Positions 27,627 to 37,422 of a DNA stretch of 64,000 bases are shown one piece after another; the first letter of the stretch is position 1; every line of letters starts with the position of its first letter. The DNA is taken from contig NZ_CP014546.1 in assembly GCF_001579805.1 (NCBI RefSeq), positions 2,418,001-2,482,000 on the forward strand, written 5' to 3'. The stretch is from Pseudomonas azotoformans (lineage in GTDB: Bacteria; Pseudomonadota; Gammaproteobacteria; Pseudomonadales; Pseudomonadaceae). A model generated the notes under the pieces. The model was not told the DNA's origin. It ran no database searches and saw nothing but the letters and a program-made list of their open reading frames with translations. A program made the translations under genes and the position numbers.

Positions 27627-30485
27627 ATGCTTGAGCTCACTGTAGAGCAGATTTCCATGGGCCAGGTGGCCGTGGACAAATCTGCTGCCTTGCACCTGCT
27701 CGCTGAAAAACTGGTGGCCGACGGCCTGGTCGCCGAGGGTTACCTCAGCGGTTTGCAAGCCCGTGAAGCCCAAGGCTCGACCTTCCTCGGCCAAGGTATC
27801 GCCATCCCCCACGGCACCCCCGAAACCCGCGACCAGGTGTTCTCCACCGGTGTGCGCCTGCTGCAGTTCCCCGAAGGGGTGGACTGGGGCGACGGCCAGA
27901 TTGTTTACCTGGCCATCGGCATTGCCGCCAAATCCGACGAACACCTGCGCCTGTTGCAACTGCTCACCCGCGCCCTCGGCGAAACCGACCTGGGCCAGGC
28001 CCTGCGCCGTGCCGGCAGCGCCGAAGCGCTGTTGAAACTGCTGCAAGGTGCGCCGCAGGAACTGGCGCTGGATGCGCAGATGATCAGCCTGGGCGTGTCC
28101 GCCGACGACTTCGAAGAGTTGGTTTGGCGCGGTGCGCGGCTGTTGCGTCAGGCCGATTGTGTGAGCAATGGTTTCGCCGCGGTGTTGCAGCAGGTGGATG
28201 CGCTGCCCCTGGGTGATGGCCTGTGGTGGTTGCACAGCGAGCAGACCGTCAAGCGCCCAGGGTTGGCGTTTGTCACCCCGGACAAACCCATGCGCTACCT
28301 CGGCCAGCCGCTCAACGGCCTGTTCTGCCTGGCCAGCCTGGGCGAAGCTCACCAGACGCTGCTCGAACGCTTGTGCGCCTTGCTCATCGAAGGGCGCGGC
28401 CAGGAACTCGGCCGCGCCACCAGCAGCCGCGCCGTGCTTGAGGTGCTGGGCGGTGAGTTGCCGCCCGACTGGCCCACTGCGCGCATCACCCTGGCCAACG
28501 CTCATGGCCTGCATGCGCGCCCAGCGAAGATCCTGGCGCAGTTGGCGAAAAGTTTTGAAGGCGACCTGCGTGTGCGCATCGTCGATGGCCCCGTGGGTGC
28601 CGTGTCGGTAAAAAGCCTGAGCAAACTGCTGAGCCTCGGCGCGCGTCGCGGCCAGGTGCTGGAGTTTGTCGCCGAGCCGACCATTGCCGGCGACGCGCTG
28701 CCCGCGTTGTTGGCGGCGGTGGAAGAGGGCTTGGGTGAAGAGGTCGAGCCGCTGCCGACCCAAAGCGCCCCGCCTGAAGTCGTCGATATCGAGCCGGTGC
28801 TCAGCGCACCCTTGGCCGGCAGCCAGATCCAGGCCATCGCCGCCGCGCCGGGCATTGCCATCGGCCCGGCGCATATCCAGGTGCAGCAGGTCTTCGATTA
28901 CCCCTTGCGCGGCGAATCTTCCGCCATCGAGCGCCAGCGCCTGCACGGCGCCTTGGCCGATGTGCGCCGGGATATCCAGGGCCTGATCGAACGCAGCCAA
29001 TCCAAGGCGATCCGCGAGATTTTCATCACCCACCAGGAAATGCTCGACGACCCGGAACTCACCGACGAAGTCGACACCCGCCTCAAGCAAGGCGAAAGCG
29101 CTGAAGCGGCGTGGATGAGTGTGATCGAGGCGGCGGCCAGGCAGCAGGAGTCGTTGCAGGACGCCTTGCTCGCCGAGCGCGCCGCCGACCTGCGTGACGT
29201 CGGCCGTCGTGTGCTGGCGCAGCTTTGTGGCGTCGAAACCGCCCAGGAGCCGAGCGAACCTTACATTCTGGTGATGGACGAAGTCGGTCCGTCCGATGTG
29301 GCGCGTCTGGACCCGGCGCGCGTCGCCGGCATCCTCACCGCCCGTGGCGGCGCGACGGCCCACAGCGCCATTGTCGCCCGCGCCCTCGGGATTCCCGCGC
29401 TGGTCGGTGCCGGTCCGGCAGTGTTGCTGCTGGTTTCCGGCACGCCATTGTTGCTGGATGGCCAGCGCGGCCGCCTGCATGTAGACGCCGACGCCGCGAC
29501 CCTGCAGCGCGCAACGGTCGAGCGCGACACCCGCGAGCAACGCTTGCAAGCCGCCTCGGCGCAGCGCCATGAACCGGCCCTGACCCGCGACGGGCATGCG
29601 GTGGAAGTGTTCGCCAACATCGGCGAAAGTGCCGGGGTTGCCAGCGCGGTGGAGCAGGGCGCCGAAGGCATTGGCTTGCTGCGCACCGAACTGATTTTCA
29701 TGGCCCACCCGCAAGCGCCGGACGAGGCCACCCAGGAAGCCGAATACCGCCGTGTCCTCGATGGCCTCGCCGGTCGTCCGCTGGTGGTGCGCACCCTCGA
29801 TGTGGGCGGCGACAAACCGCTGCCTTACTGGCCGATCGCCCAAGAGGAAAACCCCTTCCTCGGCGTGCGCGGCATTCGTCTGACCTTGCAGCGCCCACAG
29901 ATCATGGAAGCGCAACTGCGGGCGCTGCTGCGCTCGGCGGACAACCGCCCGCTGCGCATCATGTTCCCCATGGTCGGCAGTGTTGACGAATGGCGCGCGG
30001 CCCGCGACATGACCGAGCGCCTGCGCCTGGAAATCCCGGTGGCAGACCTGCAACTGGGCATCATGATCGAAGTGCCGTCGGCCGCATTGCTGGCGCCGGT
30101 CCTGGCCAAGGAAGTGGACTTTTTCAGCGTCGGCACTAACGACCTGACCCAGTACACCCTGGCCATCGACCGTGGCCACCCGACCCTGTCCGCCCAGGCC
30201 GATGGCCTGCACCCGGCGGTGTTGCAACTGATCGACATCACCGTGCGCGCCGCCCATGCCCATGGCAAGTGGGTTGGCGTGTGCGGCGAGTTGGCGGCTG
30301 ATCCGTTGGCGGTGCCGGTGCTGATCGGCCTGGGGGTGGATGAGCTGAGCGTGTCGGCCCGCAGCATCCCTGAAGTGAAGGCGCGCGTGCGCGAATTCAG
30401 TCTGAGCGAGGCCCAGGGCCTGGCGCAACAAGCACTGGCGGTGGGCTCGCCCGCCGAAGTGCGAGCCCTCGTGGAGGCCGTATAG
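27627..30485 (+). CDS. fruB: fructose PTS multiphosphoryl transfer protein (EIIA-HPr-EI)
   Basis: A 952-residue fusion that carries the whole soluble phosphorelay for fructose: EIIA-Fru (about 1-145, phospho-His H62 in IPHGTPE), an FPr-type HPr domain (about 280-370, H296 in HGLHARPAK) and Enzyme I (about 400-952, H579 in GGATAHSAIV). PEP phosphate moves EI to HPr to IIA to FruA. The start has TAGGAG upstream. Downstream fruK begins directly after the stop. This is the standard organisation in Pseudomonas. Confidence 0.97.
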   Translation: MLELTVEQISMGQVAVDKSAALHLLAEKLVADGLVAEGYLSGLQAREAQGSTFLGQGIAIPHGTPETRDQVFSTGVRLLQFPEGVDWGDGQIVYLAIGIAAKSDEHLRLLQLLTRALGETDLGQALRRAGSAEALLKLLQGAPQELALDAQMISLGVSADDFEELVWRGARLLRQADCVSNGFAAVLQQVDALPLGDGLWWLHSEQTVKRPGLAFVTPDKPMRYLGQPLNGLFCLASLGEAHQTLLERLCALLIEGRGQELGRATSSRAVLEVLGGELPPDWPTARITLANAHGLHARPAKILAQLAKSFEGDLRVRIVDGPVGAVSVKSLSKLLSLGARRGQVLEFVAEPTIAGDALPALLAAVEEGLGEEVEPLPTQSAPPEVVDIEPVLSAPLAGSQIQAIAAAPGIAIGPAHIQVQQVFDYPLRGESSAIERQRLHGALADVRRDIQGLIERSQSKAIREIFITHQEMLDDPELTDEVDTRLKQGESAEAAWMSVIEAAARQQESLQDALLAERAADLRDVGRRVLAQLCGVETAQEPSEPYILVMDEVGPSDVARLDPARVAGILTARGGATAHSAIVARALGIPALVGAGPAVLLLVSGTPLLLDGQRGRLHVDADAATLQRATVERDTREQRLQAASAQRHEPALTRDGHAVEVFANIGESAGVASAVEQGAEGIGLLRTELIFMAHPQAPDEATQEAEYRRVLDGLAGRPLVVRTLDVGGDKPLPYWPIAQEENPFLGVRGIRLTLQRPQIMEAQLRALLRSADNRPLRIMFPMVGSVDEWRAARDMTERLRLEIPVADLQLGIMIEVPSAALLAPVLAKEVDFFSVGTNDLTQYTLAIDRGHPTLSAQADGLHPAVLQLIDITVRAAHAHGKWVGVCGELAADPLAVPVLIGLGVDELSVSARSIPEVKARVREFSLSEAQGLAQQALAVGSPAEVRALVEAV

Positions 30486-31406
30486 ATGGCAAGGATTCTG
30501 ACCCTGACGCTGAACCCGGCGTTGGACCTGACGGTACGCCTGGCGCGCCTGGAACCGGGTGAAGTGAACCGCAGCGAAACCCTGCTGACCCATGCCGCCG
30601 GCAAGGGTGTGAATGTGGCGCAGGTGCTGGCCGACCTGGGCCATCAGGTGAGCGTGGGCGGGTTTCTCGGTGAAGAAAACCCCCAGGCGTTCGACGCGCT
30701 GATCGCCCGCCGTCGATTTGGCAATGCGTTTATACGTGTGCCGGGCGAGACACGCAGCAACATCAAGATTGCCGAGCAGGATGGCCGGGTCACCGATATC
30801 AATGCGCCTGGGCCGCTGGTGAGTGAAGCGGCGCAAGCAGAGCTGCTCAAACTCATCGCCATCGTCGGCCCTGAATTTGATGCGGTGGTAGTGGCCGGCA
30901 GCTTGCCGCGTGGTATCAGCCCTGAGTGGTTCCAAAGCATGCTGGAGAAGATCAAGGGCCTGGGTTTGAAAGTCGCCTTGGACACCAGCGGTGAGGCGCT
31001 GCGCGCCGGTCTTAAGGCCGGTCCGTGGCTGGTCAAACCCAATACCGAAGAACTGGCCGACGTCCTGGGGAATGCCCCGGATGCCATCAGCCAATTGCAT
31101 CAACAAGGTGTGGAACACGTGGTGGTTTCCGACGGCGCTGCGGGTGTGAGCTGGTACAGCCCAGGCGCGTCGCTGCACGCCACGCCGCCCAAGGTCGCGG
31201 TCGCCAGCACCGTCGGCGCCGGCGACTCGCTGTTGGCTGGGATGCTCCACGGTCTGCTCAGTGGCGATACGCCGGAGCAAACCCTGCGCCGCGCCACGGC
31301 AATTGCCGCGATGGCGGTGACGCAGATCGGTTTCGGCATCAGCGACCACGCGCAGCTGGAACAACTCGAAAGCGGCGTCCACGTGCGTGCGTTCACAGAA
31401 CAATAA
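30486..31406 (+). CDS. fruK: 1-phosphofructokinase
   Basis: A 306-residue PfkB-family kinase that makes fructose-1,6-bisphosphate from fructose-1-phosphate and so removes the Cra inducer. The PfkB signatures are present: AGKGVNVAQVLADLG (about 38-52) and STVGAGDSLLAGM with the catalytic D near residue 249. It abuts fruB with no gap and precedes fruA by 11 bases in the operon. Confidence 0.96.
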   Translation: MARILTLTLNPALDLTVRLARLEPGEVNRSETLLTHAAGKGVNVAQVLADLGHQVSVGGFLGEENPQAFDALIARRRFGNAFIRVPGETRSNIKIAEQDGRVTDINAPGPLVSEAAQAELLKLIAIVGPEFDAVVVAGSLPRGISPEWFQSMLEKIKGLGLKVALDTSGEALRAGLKAGPWLVKPNTEELADVLGNAPDAISQLHQQGVEHVVVSDGAAGVSWYSPGASLHATPPKVAVASTVGAGDSLLAGMLHGLLSGDTPEQTLRRATAIAAMAVTQIGFGISDHAQLEQLESGVHVRAFTEQ

Positions 31407-31417
31407 GAGGGTTTGTG

Positions 31418-33128
31418 ATGAAGTTAGCCATTGTTACCGCCTGCCCGAACGGCATGGTCACCAGTGTGCTGTGCGCCCGCTTGTTGGACGCTGCCGCGCA
31501 ACGCCAGGGCTGGAGCACCAGCGTTGAAGTGGTGGATGTGCAGCGCCCGGAACGCCAGTTGTCCCAGGCCACGATCGACGATGCTGAATGGGTGTTGTTG
31601 GTCACCAGTACGTCGGTGGATATGCAACGGTTTGTCGGCAAACGTGTGTTCCAGAGCACGCCGGCCCAGGCGCTGGCGGATGTCGACGCGGTATTGCGTC
31701 GTGGTGCTGAAGAGGCGCAGGTGTATGTGGCTACGCAGCAGGCGGCCAAGAATGCACCGCGCATCGTTGCCATCACCGCTTGCCCGACGGGCGTGGCCCA
31801 CACCTTCATGGCTGCCGAAGCCTTGCAACAGACCGCCAAGCGGCTGGGCTACGACTTGCAGGTCGAGACCCAGGGCTCGGTCGGCGCGCGCACGCCCTTG
31901 AGCCCGCAGGCCATCGCCGACGCCGATGTAGTGTTGTTGGCGGCGGATATCGAAGTCGCCACCGAGCGCTTCGCCGGCAAGAAGATCTACCGTTGCGGCA
32001 CCGGCATTGCCCTCAAGCAATCCGAGGCCACCCTCAACAAGGCCCTGGCCGAAGGTGCGGTGGAAAACGCGGCAAGCGGTGTGGTGGCCAAGCAAGAAAA
32101 GACTGGCGTGTATAAACACCTGTTGACCGGTGTGTCGTTCATGTTGCCAATGGTGGTGGCGGGTGGGTTGTTGATTGCCTTGTCCTATATGTTCGGCATC
32201 ACGGCGTTTGAAGAGCAAGGCACCCTGGCTGCCGCGTTGAAAACGGTGGGTAACCAGGCTTTCATGTTGATGGTGCCGCTGCTGGCAGGCTACATCGCGT
32301 ACTCCATTGCCGACCGTCCCGCCCTGGCCCCCGGCATGATCGGCGGGTTGCTGGCGACGACATTGGGCGCTGGCTTCATCGGCGGGATATTCGCCGGTTT
32401 CCTGGCCGGTTATTGCGTCAAGCTGATCACCCGCGCGGTCAAGCTGCCGCAAAGCCTGGATGCGCTGAAACCGATCCTGATCATTCCCTTGCTGGCGAGC
32501 CTGTTCACCGGCCTGGCGATGATCTACCTGGTCGGGCCGCCGGTGGCGCGCATGCTGGTGAGTCTGACGGGATTCCTCAACAATATGGGCACTACCAACG
32601 CCGTGCTGCTGGGTGTGCTGTTGGGCGGCATGATGTGCGTCGACCTCGGTGGGCCGATCAACAAGGCAGCTTATGCGTTTTCCGTCGGCATGCTCGCCGA
32701 GCACAGTGGTGCGCCGATAGCCGCAGTGATGGCGGCGGGCATGGTGCCGCCCATCGGCATGGGCATCGCCACCTTCCTGGCACGCCGCAAATTTGCCCAG
32801 ACGGAGCGCGAGGGCCGGCAAGGCGGCGATCATTCTCGGCATGGTGTTTATCTCCGAAGGCGCGATTCCCTTTGCAGCCAAAGACCCGCTGCGCGTGATC
32901 CCGGCCAGTATCGCCGGTGGCGCGTTGGCGGGTGCGCTGTCGATGTATTTTGGTTGCAAGCTAGCGGCGCCCCACGGCGGCCTCGCGGTGCTGGTCATTC
33001 CGAATGCGATGAACCACGCGCTGCTGTACCTGCTGGCGATTGTCGCCGGTAGCCTGCTGACCGGCCTGGTGTATGCGCTGATCAAACGTCCGGAAGCGGT
33101 CGAGCTGACTGTCGCACCGGTGTCATAA
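31418..33128 (+). pseudogene. fruA: fructose-specific PTS EIIBC, +1 frameshift near residue 465
   Basis: FruA transports and phosphorylates fructose at C1. Two IIB domains are present: a degenerate one (CPNG, C9) and the active one (CPTG, C122); the IIC membrane domain starts near residue 240. The frame breaks in the GGG at 32812-32814 (GAGGGCCGG): before it the reading ends ...AQTERE, and the next frame continues AGKAAIILGMVFISEGAIPF to a normal C-terminus. Removing one G gives 569 residues, the family length. Everything else is intact, so I suspect a sequence error rather than decay. Confidence 0.9.
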
Positions 33129-33172
33129 CCCCATGCTTAAGTGGCCCTTTTGATAACCAAGAGGGCACCTGC

Positions 33173-34714
33173 ATGAGCCACTTCGATCTCGGCCGCCGCC
33201 GCGTGATGCAAGCCGTCGGCGCCGGCCTGTTGTTGCCGGGCCTGGCCCCGGCGGTGATCGCCTCTGTGAAGGACCGGCCGCAACTCACCGACGGCGTGCA
33301 GTCCGGCGACCTGCTCGGTGATCGCGCCATGATCTGGAGCCGCAGCGACCGCCCGGCCCGCATGGTGGTGGAGTGGGACACCCGCAGCGTCTTCAGCAAC
33401 CCGCGTCGATTTGTTTCGCCCCTGGCCGACAACCGCACCGACTTTACCGCCCGTGTCGAACTCACTGGGCTGCCCGCCAACCAAGCGATTTTCTACCGCG
33501 TGCACTTCGAAGACGCCCAGACCGGCGTTGCCAGCGAACCCTGGTTTGGCCACTTGCGCAGCGTGCCGCAGCAGCGCCGCGATATTCGTTTTGTGTGGAG
33601 TGGCGACACCGTCGGCCAGGGCTTCGGCATCAACCCGGACATCGGCGGCATGCGCATCTATGAAGCGATGCGCCTGCGCCTGCCGGACTTTTTTATCCAC
33701 AGCGGCGACACCATCTATGCAGACGGCCCAGTGCCGGCCCAGCTCACGGTCGAAGACGGGCGCATCTGGCGCAACCTCACCACCGACGCCAAGAGCAAGG
33801 TGGCTGAAACCCTGGATGAATATCGCGGCAACTACCGCTACAACCTGATGGACGAAAACGTCCGTCGCTTCAACGCCGAAGTGCCGCAGATCTGGCAGTG
33901 GGACGACCATGAAGTGGTGAACAACTGGTCGCCAAGCAAGCAGTTGGATGAGCGTTACCAGGTCAAGGACATCAACACCTTGGTCGGCCGTGCGCGCCAG
34001 GCCTGGCTGGAATATTCACCGATGCGCCGGCAGAGCGCCGATGGCGGCGGGCGCATTTATCGCAAGCTCGGCTATGGGCCGTTGCTGGATGTGTTCGTGC
34101 TGGACATGCGCAGCTATCGCGGGCCGAACGATGACAACCTGGGCGCTGAAAAACCCTTCCTCGGCCGCGAGCAGTTGGATTGGCTCAAGCGTGAACTCAA
34201 GGGCTCGCAGGCGCAGTGGAAAGTCGTCGCCGCTGACATGCCAATTGGCCTGGGTGTGCCTGATGGCGAAGTGAGCCCCGGCGTGCCGCGCTGGGAAGCG
34301 ATTGCCAACAACGACCCAGGCGCACCGCAAGGGCGTGAGCTGGAAATTGCCGAGCTGCTGGGCTTTTTAAGGGCGCAGAAGGTGCGTAACCATGTGTGGC
34401 TGACGGCGGATGTGCATTACTGCGCGGCACACCACTATCACCCGGATCGCGCGGCGTTCCAGGATTTCGAGCCGTTCTGGGAGTTTGTCGCCGGGCCGTT
34501 GAATGCGGGGAGTTTCGGGCCTAATCCGTTGGACAAGACCTTTGGGCCAGAGGTGGTGTTCGAGAAGGCGCCGCCGGCGCAGAACACCTCGCCATTTGCC
34601 GGTTTTCAGTTTTTTGGCGAGGTGAACATTGATGGGCAGACGGCGGAGTTGACCGTGATTTTGCGGGATCTGGATGGCGTTTCGGTCTTTGAACAAAAAC
34701 TCCAGCCCACCTGA
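33173..34714 (+). CDS. PhoD-like alkaline phosphatase / phosphodiesterase
   Basis: A 513-residue protein with an N-terminal PhoD_N domain (about 35-125) and the PhoD catalytic domain (about 135-490). The leader carries GRRRVM followed by a hydrophobic stretch, a Tat-type signal, as expected for the Fe/Ca-dependent PhoD family. Metal-site motifs WSGDT, HSGDTIYAD, WDDHE and DVHY are visible. It releases phosphate from esters outside the inner membrane. Start: ATG with GAGGGCACC upstream. No Pho box was recognised. Confidence 0.9.
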   Translation: MSHFDLGRRRVMQAVGAGLLLPGLAPAVIASVKDRPQLTDGVQSGDLLGDRAMIWSRSDRPARMVVEWDTRSVFSNPRRFVSPLADNRTDFTARVELTGLPANQAIFYRVHFEDAQTGVASEPWFGHLRSVPQQRRDIRFVWSGDTVGQGFGINPDIGGMRIYEAMRLRLPDFFIHSGDTIYADGPVPAQLTVEDGRIWRNLTTDAKSKVAETLDEYRGNYRYNLMDENVRRFNAEVPQIWQWDDHEVVNNWSPSKQLDERYQVKDINTLVGRARQAWLEYSPMRRQSADGGGRIYRKLGYGPLLDVFVLDMRSYRGPNDDNLGAEKPFLGREQLDWLKRELKGSQAQWKVVAADMPIGLGVPDGEVSPGVPRWEAIANNDPGAPQGRELEIAELLGFLRAQKVRNHVWLTADVHYCAAHHYHPDRAAFQDFEPFWEFVAGPLNAGSFGPNPLDKTFGPEVVFEKAPPAQNTSPFAGFQFFGEVNIDGQTAELTVILRDLDGVSVFEQKLQPT

Positions 34715-34732
34715 CTTGGAACTCAATCAACC

Positions 34733-34752
34733 TGTGGGAGCGGGCTCCCACA
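34733..34752. repeat. short palindrome with the REP core
   Basis: TGTGGGAG, CGGG, then CTCCCACA: an eight-base-pair hairpin 19 bases after the PhoD-like gene stop. It has the same TGTGGGAGCGGG start as the REPIN at 42943-43031 and looks like a collapsed REPIN in which the middle is lost. It may help end transcription. Confidence 0.6.
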
Positions 34753-34760
34753 GTTGCCAA

Positions 34761-37286
34761 TCAGTAGACGTCGCGGCGATAGCGACCTTGTTCGATCAAC
34801 CGCTCCACGGCTTCACTGCCAAGGATGTCCACCAACGCCTGATCCACCCCAGTCGCCATCCCCTGCAGGCTCCCGCACACATAAATCGCCGCGCCGTCGC
34901 TCAGCCACTTACGCAGTACTTCGGCTGACTCCCGCAGGCGATCCTGCACGTAGATTTTTTCCTCCTGGTCGCGGGAAAACGCCAGGTCCAGCAGCGCCAG
35001 ATCGCCACTGGCCAGCCAGCCTTGCAGTTCGTCCTGACAGAGGAAGTCATGCTTGATATTGCGCTCACCGAACAGCAGCCAGTTACGCTGCTGGCCGTCG
35101 GCAATGCGCGCCTTGAGCAAACTGCGCAGGCCGGCCAGGCCGGTGCCGTTGCCCAGCAGGATCAGCGGCACGGGTGCTTGCGGCAGGTGGAAGCCACTGT
35201 TGCGGCGCAGGCGCAGGCTGATGCTGGAGCCGAGGGCGGCATGTTCGGTGAGCCAGCCTGATCCCAGGCCCAGGCTGCCGTCGGGGTGGCGTTCCTGGCG
35301 CACGATCAATTCGAGTACGCCATCGCTGGCAATCGAGGCGATGGAGTATTCGCGCATGCCCAGCGGCACCAGCGCGTCCACCAGCGCCTGGGCATGCAGG
35401 CCGACCAGGTGGGCGCGATGCGTCGGCAGTTGGCGAGTGGCCAGGGCCTGGTCGAGGGTGTGCGCCATGCCGTCGATCAACACGCCGTCACTGCCGGCCA
35501 GGCCCAGGCCTTCGAGGAAGTGTTCGATGGCCCAAGGGCAGTTGCGCGGCAGCACTTCCACCAGGTCGCCGGCTTGCCAGCGTTGTGGTGACGAGGAGGT
35601 GAGGCCCAGCAAGTAGACATCGGCGCCTGCGCTGTCGCGGTTGAGCAGCGTGCGTTGGCTCAGTGTCCAGTTTTCGTACTGCGCGGTCGGCCAAGCGGCC
35701 GCCGGGACGTGGCCGGTGAGCTGGCCGAGTTGTTGTTGCCAGTGCAGCAGGGCGGCGGTGTCACCGCTGTCGACTTCTACCGGAGCAAATAAAGCGTTGC
35801 CGCCCTGATGGGTCAGCCAGAAATGCAGGCGCCGCGCGAAGCCGCAGAAGTGTTCGTATTGACGGTCGCCCAGAGCCAGGACCGAGTAGTTCAAGCCCTT
35901 TAGGGGCAGGTCTTGGCCGAGCACGCTGCGATCGAATCCGCGAGCACTGTCAGGGGCTTCGCCGTCGCCGAAGGTGCTGACCACGAACAGCGCATTTTCC
36001 GACTGGCGCAGGTCATCCTGGCTGACGCTGCCCAGGGATTGCACCTTCACCGGCAAGCCGGCCGCCTGTAATTGGCCAGCCGTTTGCCAGGCCAATTGCT
36101 CGGCAAAACCGCTCTGGCTGGCAAAGCCGATCAGCCAGGCCGGGGCATCGCTGGTGTTGGCCGTGAGGCCTTTACGCGCGTCACGCACCTGGCGCTTCTT
36201 GCGACGACGGTCCAGGTACAACAGCCAACCGGTGATGAAGAACAGCGGCATCAGCACCGAACTGACTGTGAGAATGATGCGCCCCACCAGGCCGAAGTAG
36301 CTGCCGGTGTGCAGCGCGTAGACGCTGGTCAGCAGTTGCGAGCCGAGGGTCTTGCTGGCGTAGCGGTCGTGGGATTTCACCTCGCCGGTCGCCGGGTCCA
36401 GGTTGATCTGGTTCAGCGCGCGGTCATGGGGCGAATTGTCCAGCAGGTAGTACACGGTGGCCGGTTGTCCGGCGACGGCTGGCATGCGGATGTTGTAGGC
36501 ACTCAAGCCGGGGCCGGCGTTGCTGTAGATGCTGCTCCAGATCGCATCGTAATTGGCCACGGGCGCCGGACCTTCAGGGGCTGGGCCGCGTTTGCGCACC
36601 CGTTCATTCTGTGGGGCGTCGGACAGCAGCTGGGTCAGGCCCTGGCTGTACCAGTCGTAGGACCAATACAGCCCGGTCAGTGCCGACAGCAGATACGCCA
36701 ACAGGCACCAGGTGCCGAACACCGAGTGCAGGTCCCAGTTGAAGGCACGGCCTTTTTTACGCCAATCCAAGGTCAGCCAGGCACGCCAGCTTGCCACTTG
36801 GCGCGGCCAGCGCAGGTACAACCCGGACAGGCAGAAGAACACCAGGATCAGCGTGCACGCGCCGGTGATGTTGCGACCGGTATCGCCCATCACCAGGAAA
36901 CGGTGGAATTGCAGCAGGAAGCCGAAAACCTCCTGGCCGACCACGTCGCCCATGTAGTCGCCGGTGTAGGGATCGAAATAGCGCAACTGGCCACGGCGTT
37001 CGCCGGTCGGCGGGGTGAAGAACACGCGGGCGGCGTTGCCGCTTTCGCTCTCCACGAACAGCATGGCCACGGTCTGGCCTTCGGTGGCTTCCAGCTTGCG
37101 CACCAGCTCGGCGGGCGGCAATACACCGGCTTCGCGTTTTTCCACGGTCAGTACGCTCGGGTTGAGCGCCCGTAGGATTTCATCCTGAAACGAGACCGCA
37201 GCCCCGGTGATCCCCATCAAGGCCAGCACCAGCCCGGCGGTAATGCCGAAGAACCAGTGCAACTGGAACAGGGTTTTCTTCAACAC
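34761..37286 (-). CDS. piuB: PiuB-type membrane flavoreductase (PepSY-TM, flavodoxin and NADPH reductase fusion)
   Basis: An 841-residue fusion: PepSY-TM domain with about four to five helices (1-370), flavodoxin (about 390-530, SQSGFAE and [12 protein letters not shown]), then sulfite-reductase-alpha-like FAD (about 560-690) and NAD(P) binding parts (about 700-841). The arrangement suggests transfer of cytoplasmic NADPH electrons to the periplasmic side, probably to reduce siderophore iron. It lies beside piuA in the same orientation, as in P. aeruginosa. The symbol is by synteny; sulfite reductase activity itself is unlikely. Confidence 0.87.
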   Translation of the reverse strand: MLKKTLFQLHWFFGITAGLVLALMGITGAAVSFQDEILRALNPSVLTVEKREAGVLPPAELVRKLEATEGQTVAMLFVESESGNAARVFFTPPTGERRGQLRYFDPYTGDYMGDVVGQEVFGFLLQFHRFLVMGDTGRNITGACTLILVFFCLSGLYLRWPRQVASWRAWLTLDWRKKGRAFNWDLHSVFGTWCLLAYLLSALTGLYWSYDWYSQGLTQLLSDAPQNERVRKRGPAPEGPAPVANYDAIWSSIYSNAGPGLSAYNIRMPAVAGQPATVYYLLDNSPHDRALNQINLDPATGEVKSHDRYASKTLGSQLLTSVYALHTGSYFGLVGRIILTVSSVLMPLFFITGWLLYLDRRRKKRQVRDARKGLTANTSDAPAWLIGFASQSGFAEQLAWQTAGQLQAAGLPVKVQSLGSVSQDDLRQSENALFVVSTFGDGEAPDSARGFDRSVLGQDLPLKGLNYSVLALGDRQYEHFCGFARRLHFWLTHQGGNALFAPVEVDSGDTAALLHWQQQLGQLTGHVPAAAWPTAQYENWTLSQRTLLNRDSAGADVYLLGLTSSSPQRWQAGDLVEVLPRNCPWAIEHFLEGLGLAGSDGVLIDGMAHTLDQALATRQLPTHRAHLVGLHAQALVDALVPLGMREYSIASIASDGVLELIVRQERHPDGSLGLGSGWLTEHAALGSSISLRLRRNSGFHLPQAPVPLILLGNGTGLAGLRSLLKARIADGQQRNWLLFGERNIKHDFLCQDELQGWLASGDLALLDLAFSRDQEEKIYVQDRLRESAEVLRKWLSDGAAIYVCGSLQGMATGVDQALVDILGSEAVERLIEQGRYRRDVY

Positions 37287-37370
37287 GTCTGACCGCCTCG
37301 TCTATCCGGATATGTAGGGCACGGCGCGCATTATGCCGTGGCTTGTCGAGAAACATTCTGTTTTACACGC

Positions 37371-37404
37371 AAAAGCCCCACGCATCCGATGCGTGGGGCT
37401 TTTT
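37371..37404 (-). terminator. terminator between piuA and piuB
   Basis: Stem AAAAGCCCCACGCA with its complement and a five-base loop, flanked by A and T runs on both sides. It follows the piuA stop on the minus strand, so piuB needs its own promoter. Confidence 0.9.
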
Positions 37405-37422
37405 GCTGCGTGGTGCGGCTGT

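Noticed and set aside
27594..31403. A 1269-codon open frame antisense to fruB-fruK
   Set aside because: It mirrors a GC-rich coding strand, has no ribosome site or domain, and the sense genes are certain. Long antisense frames are common in GC-rich genomes.
31025..31417. Longer fruA start reaching into fruK
   Set aside because: The frame opens far upstream but the EIIB domain begins at ATG 31418, after a ribosome site, and the extra part is a shadow of fruK.
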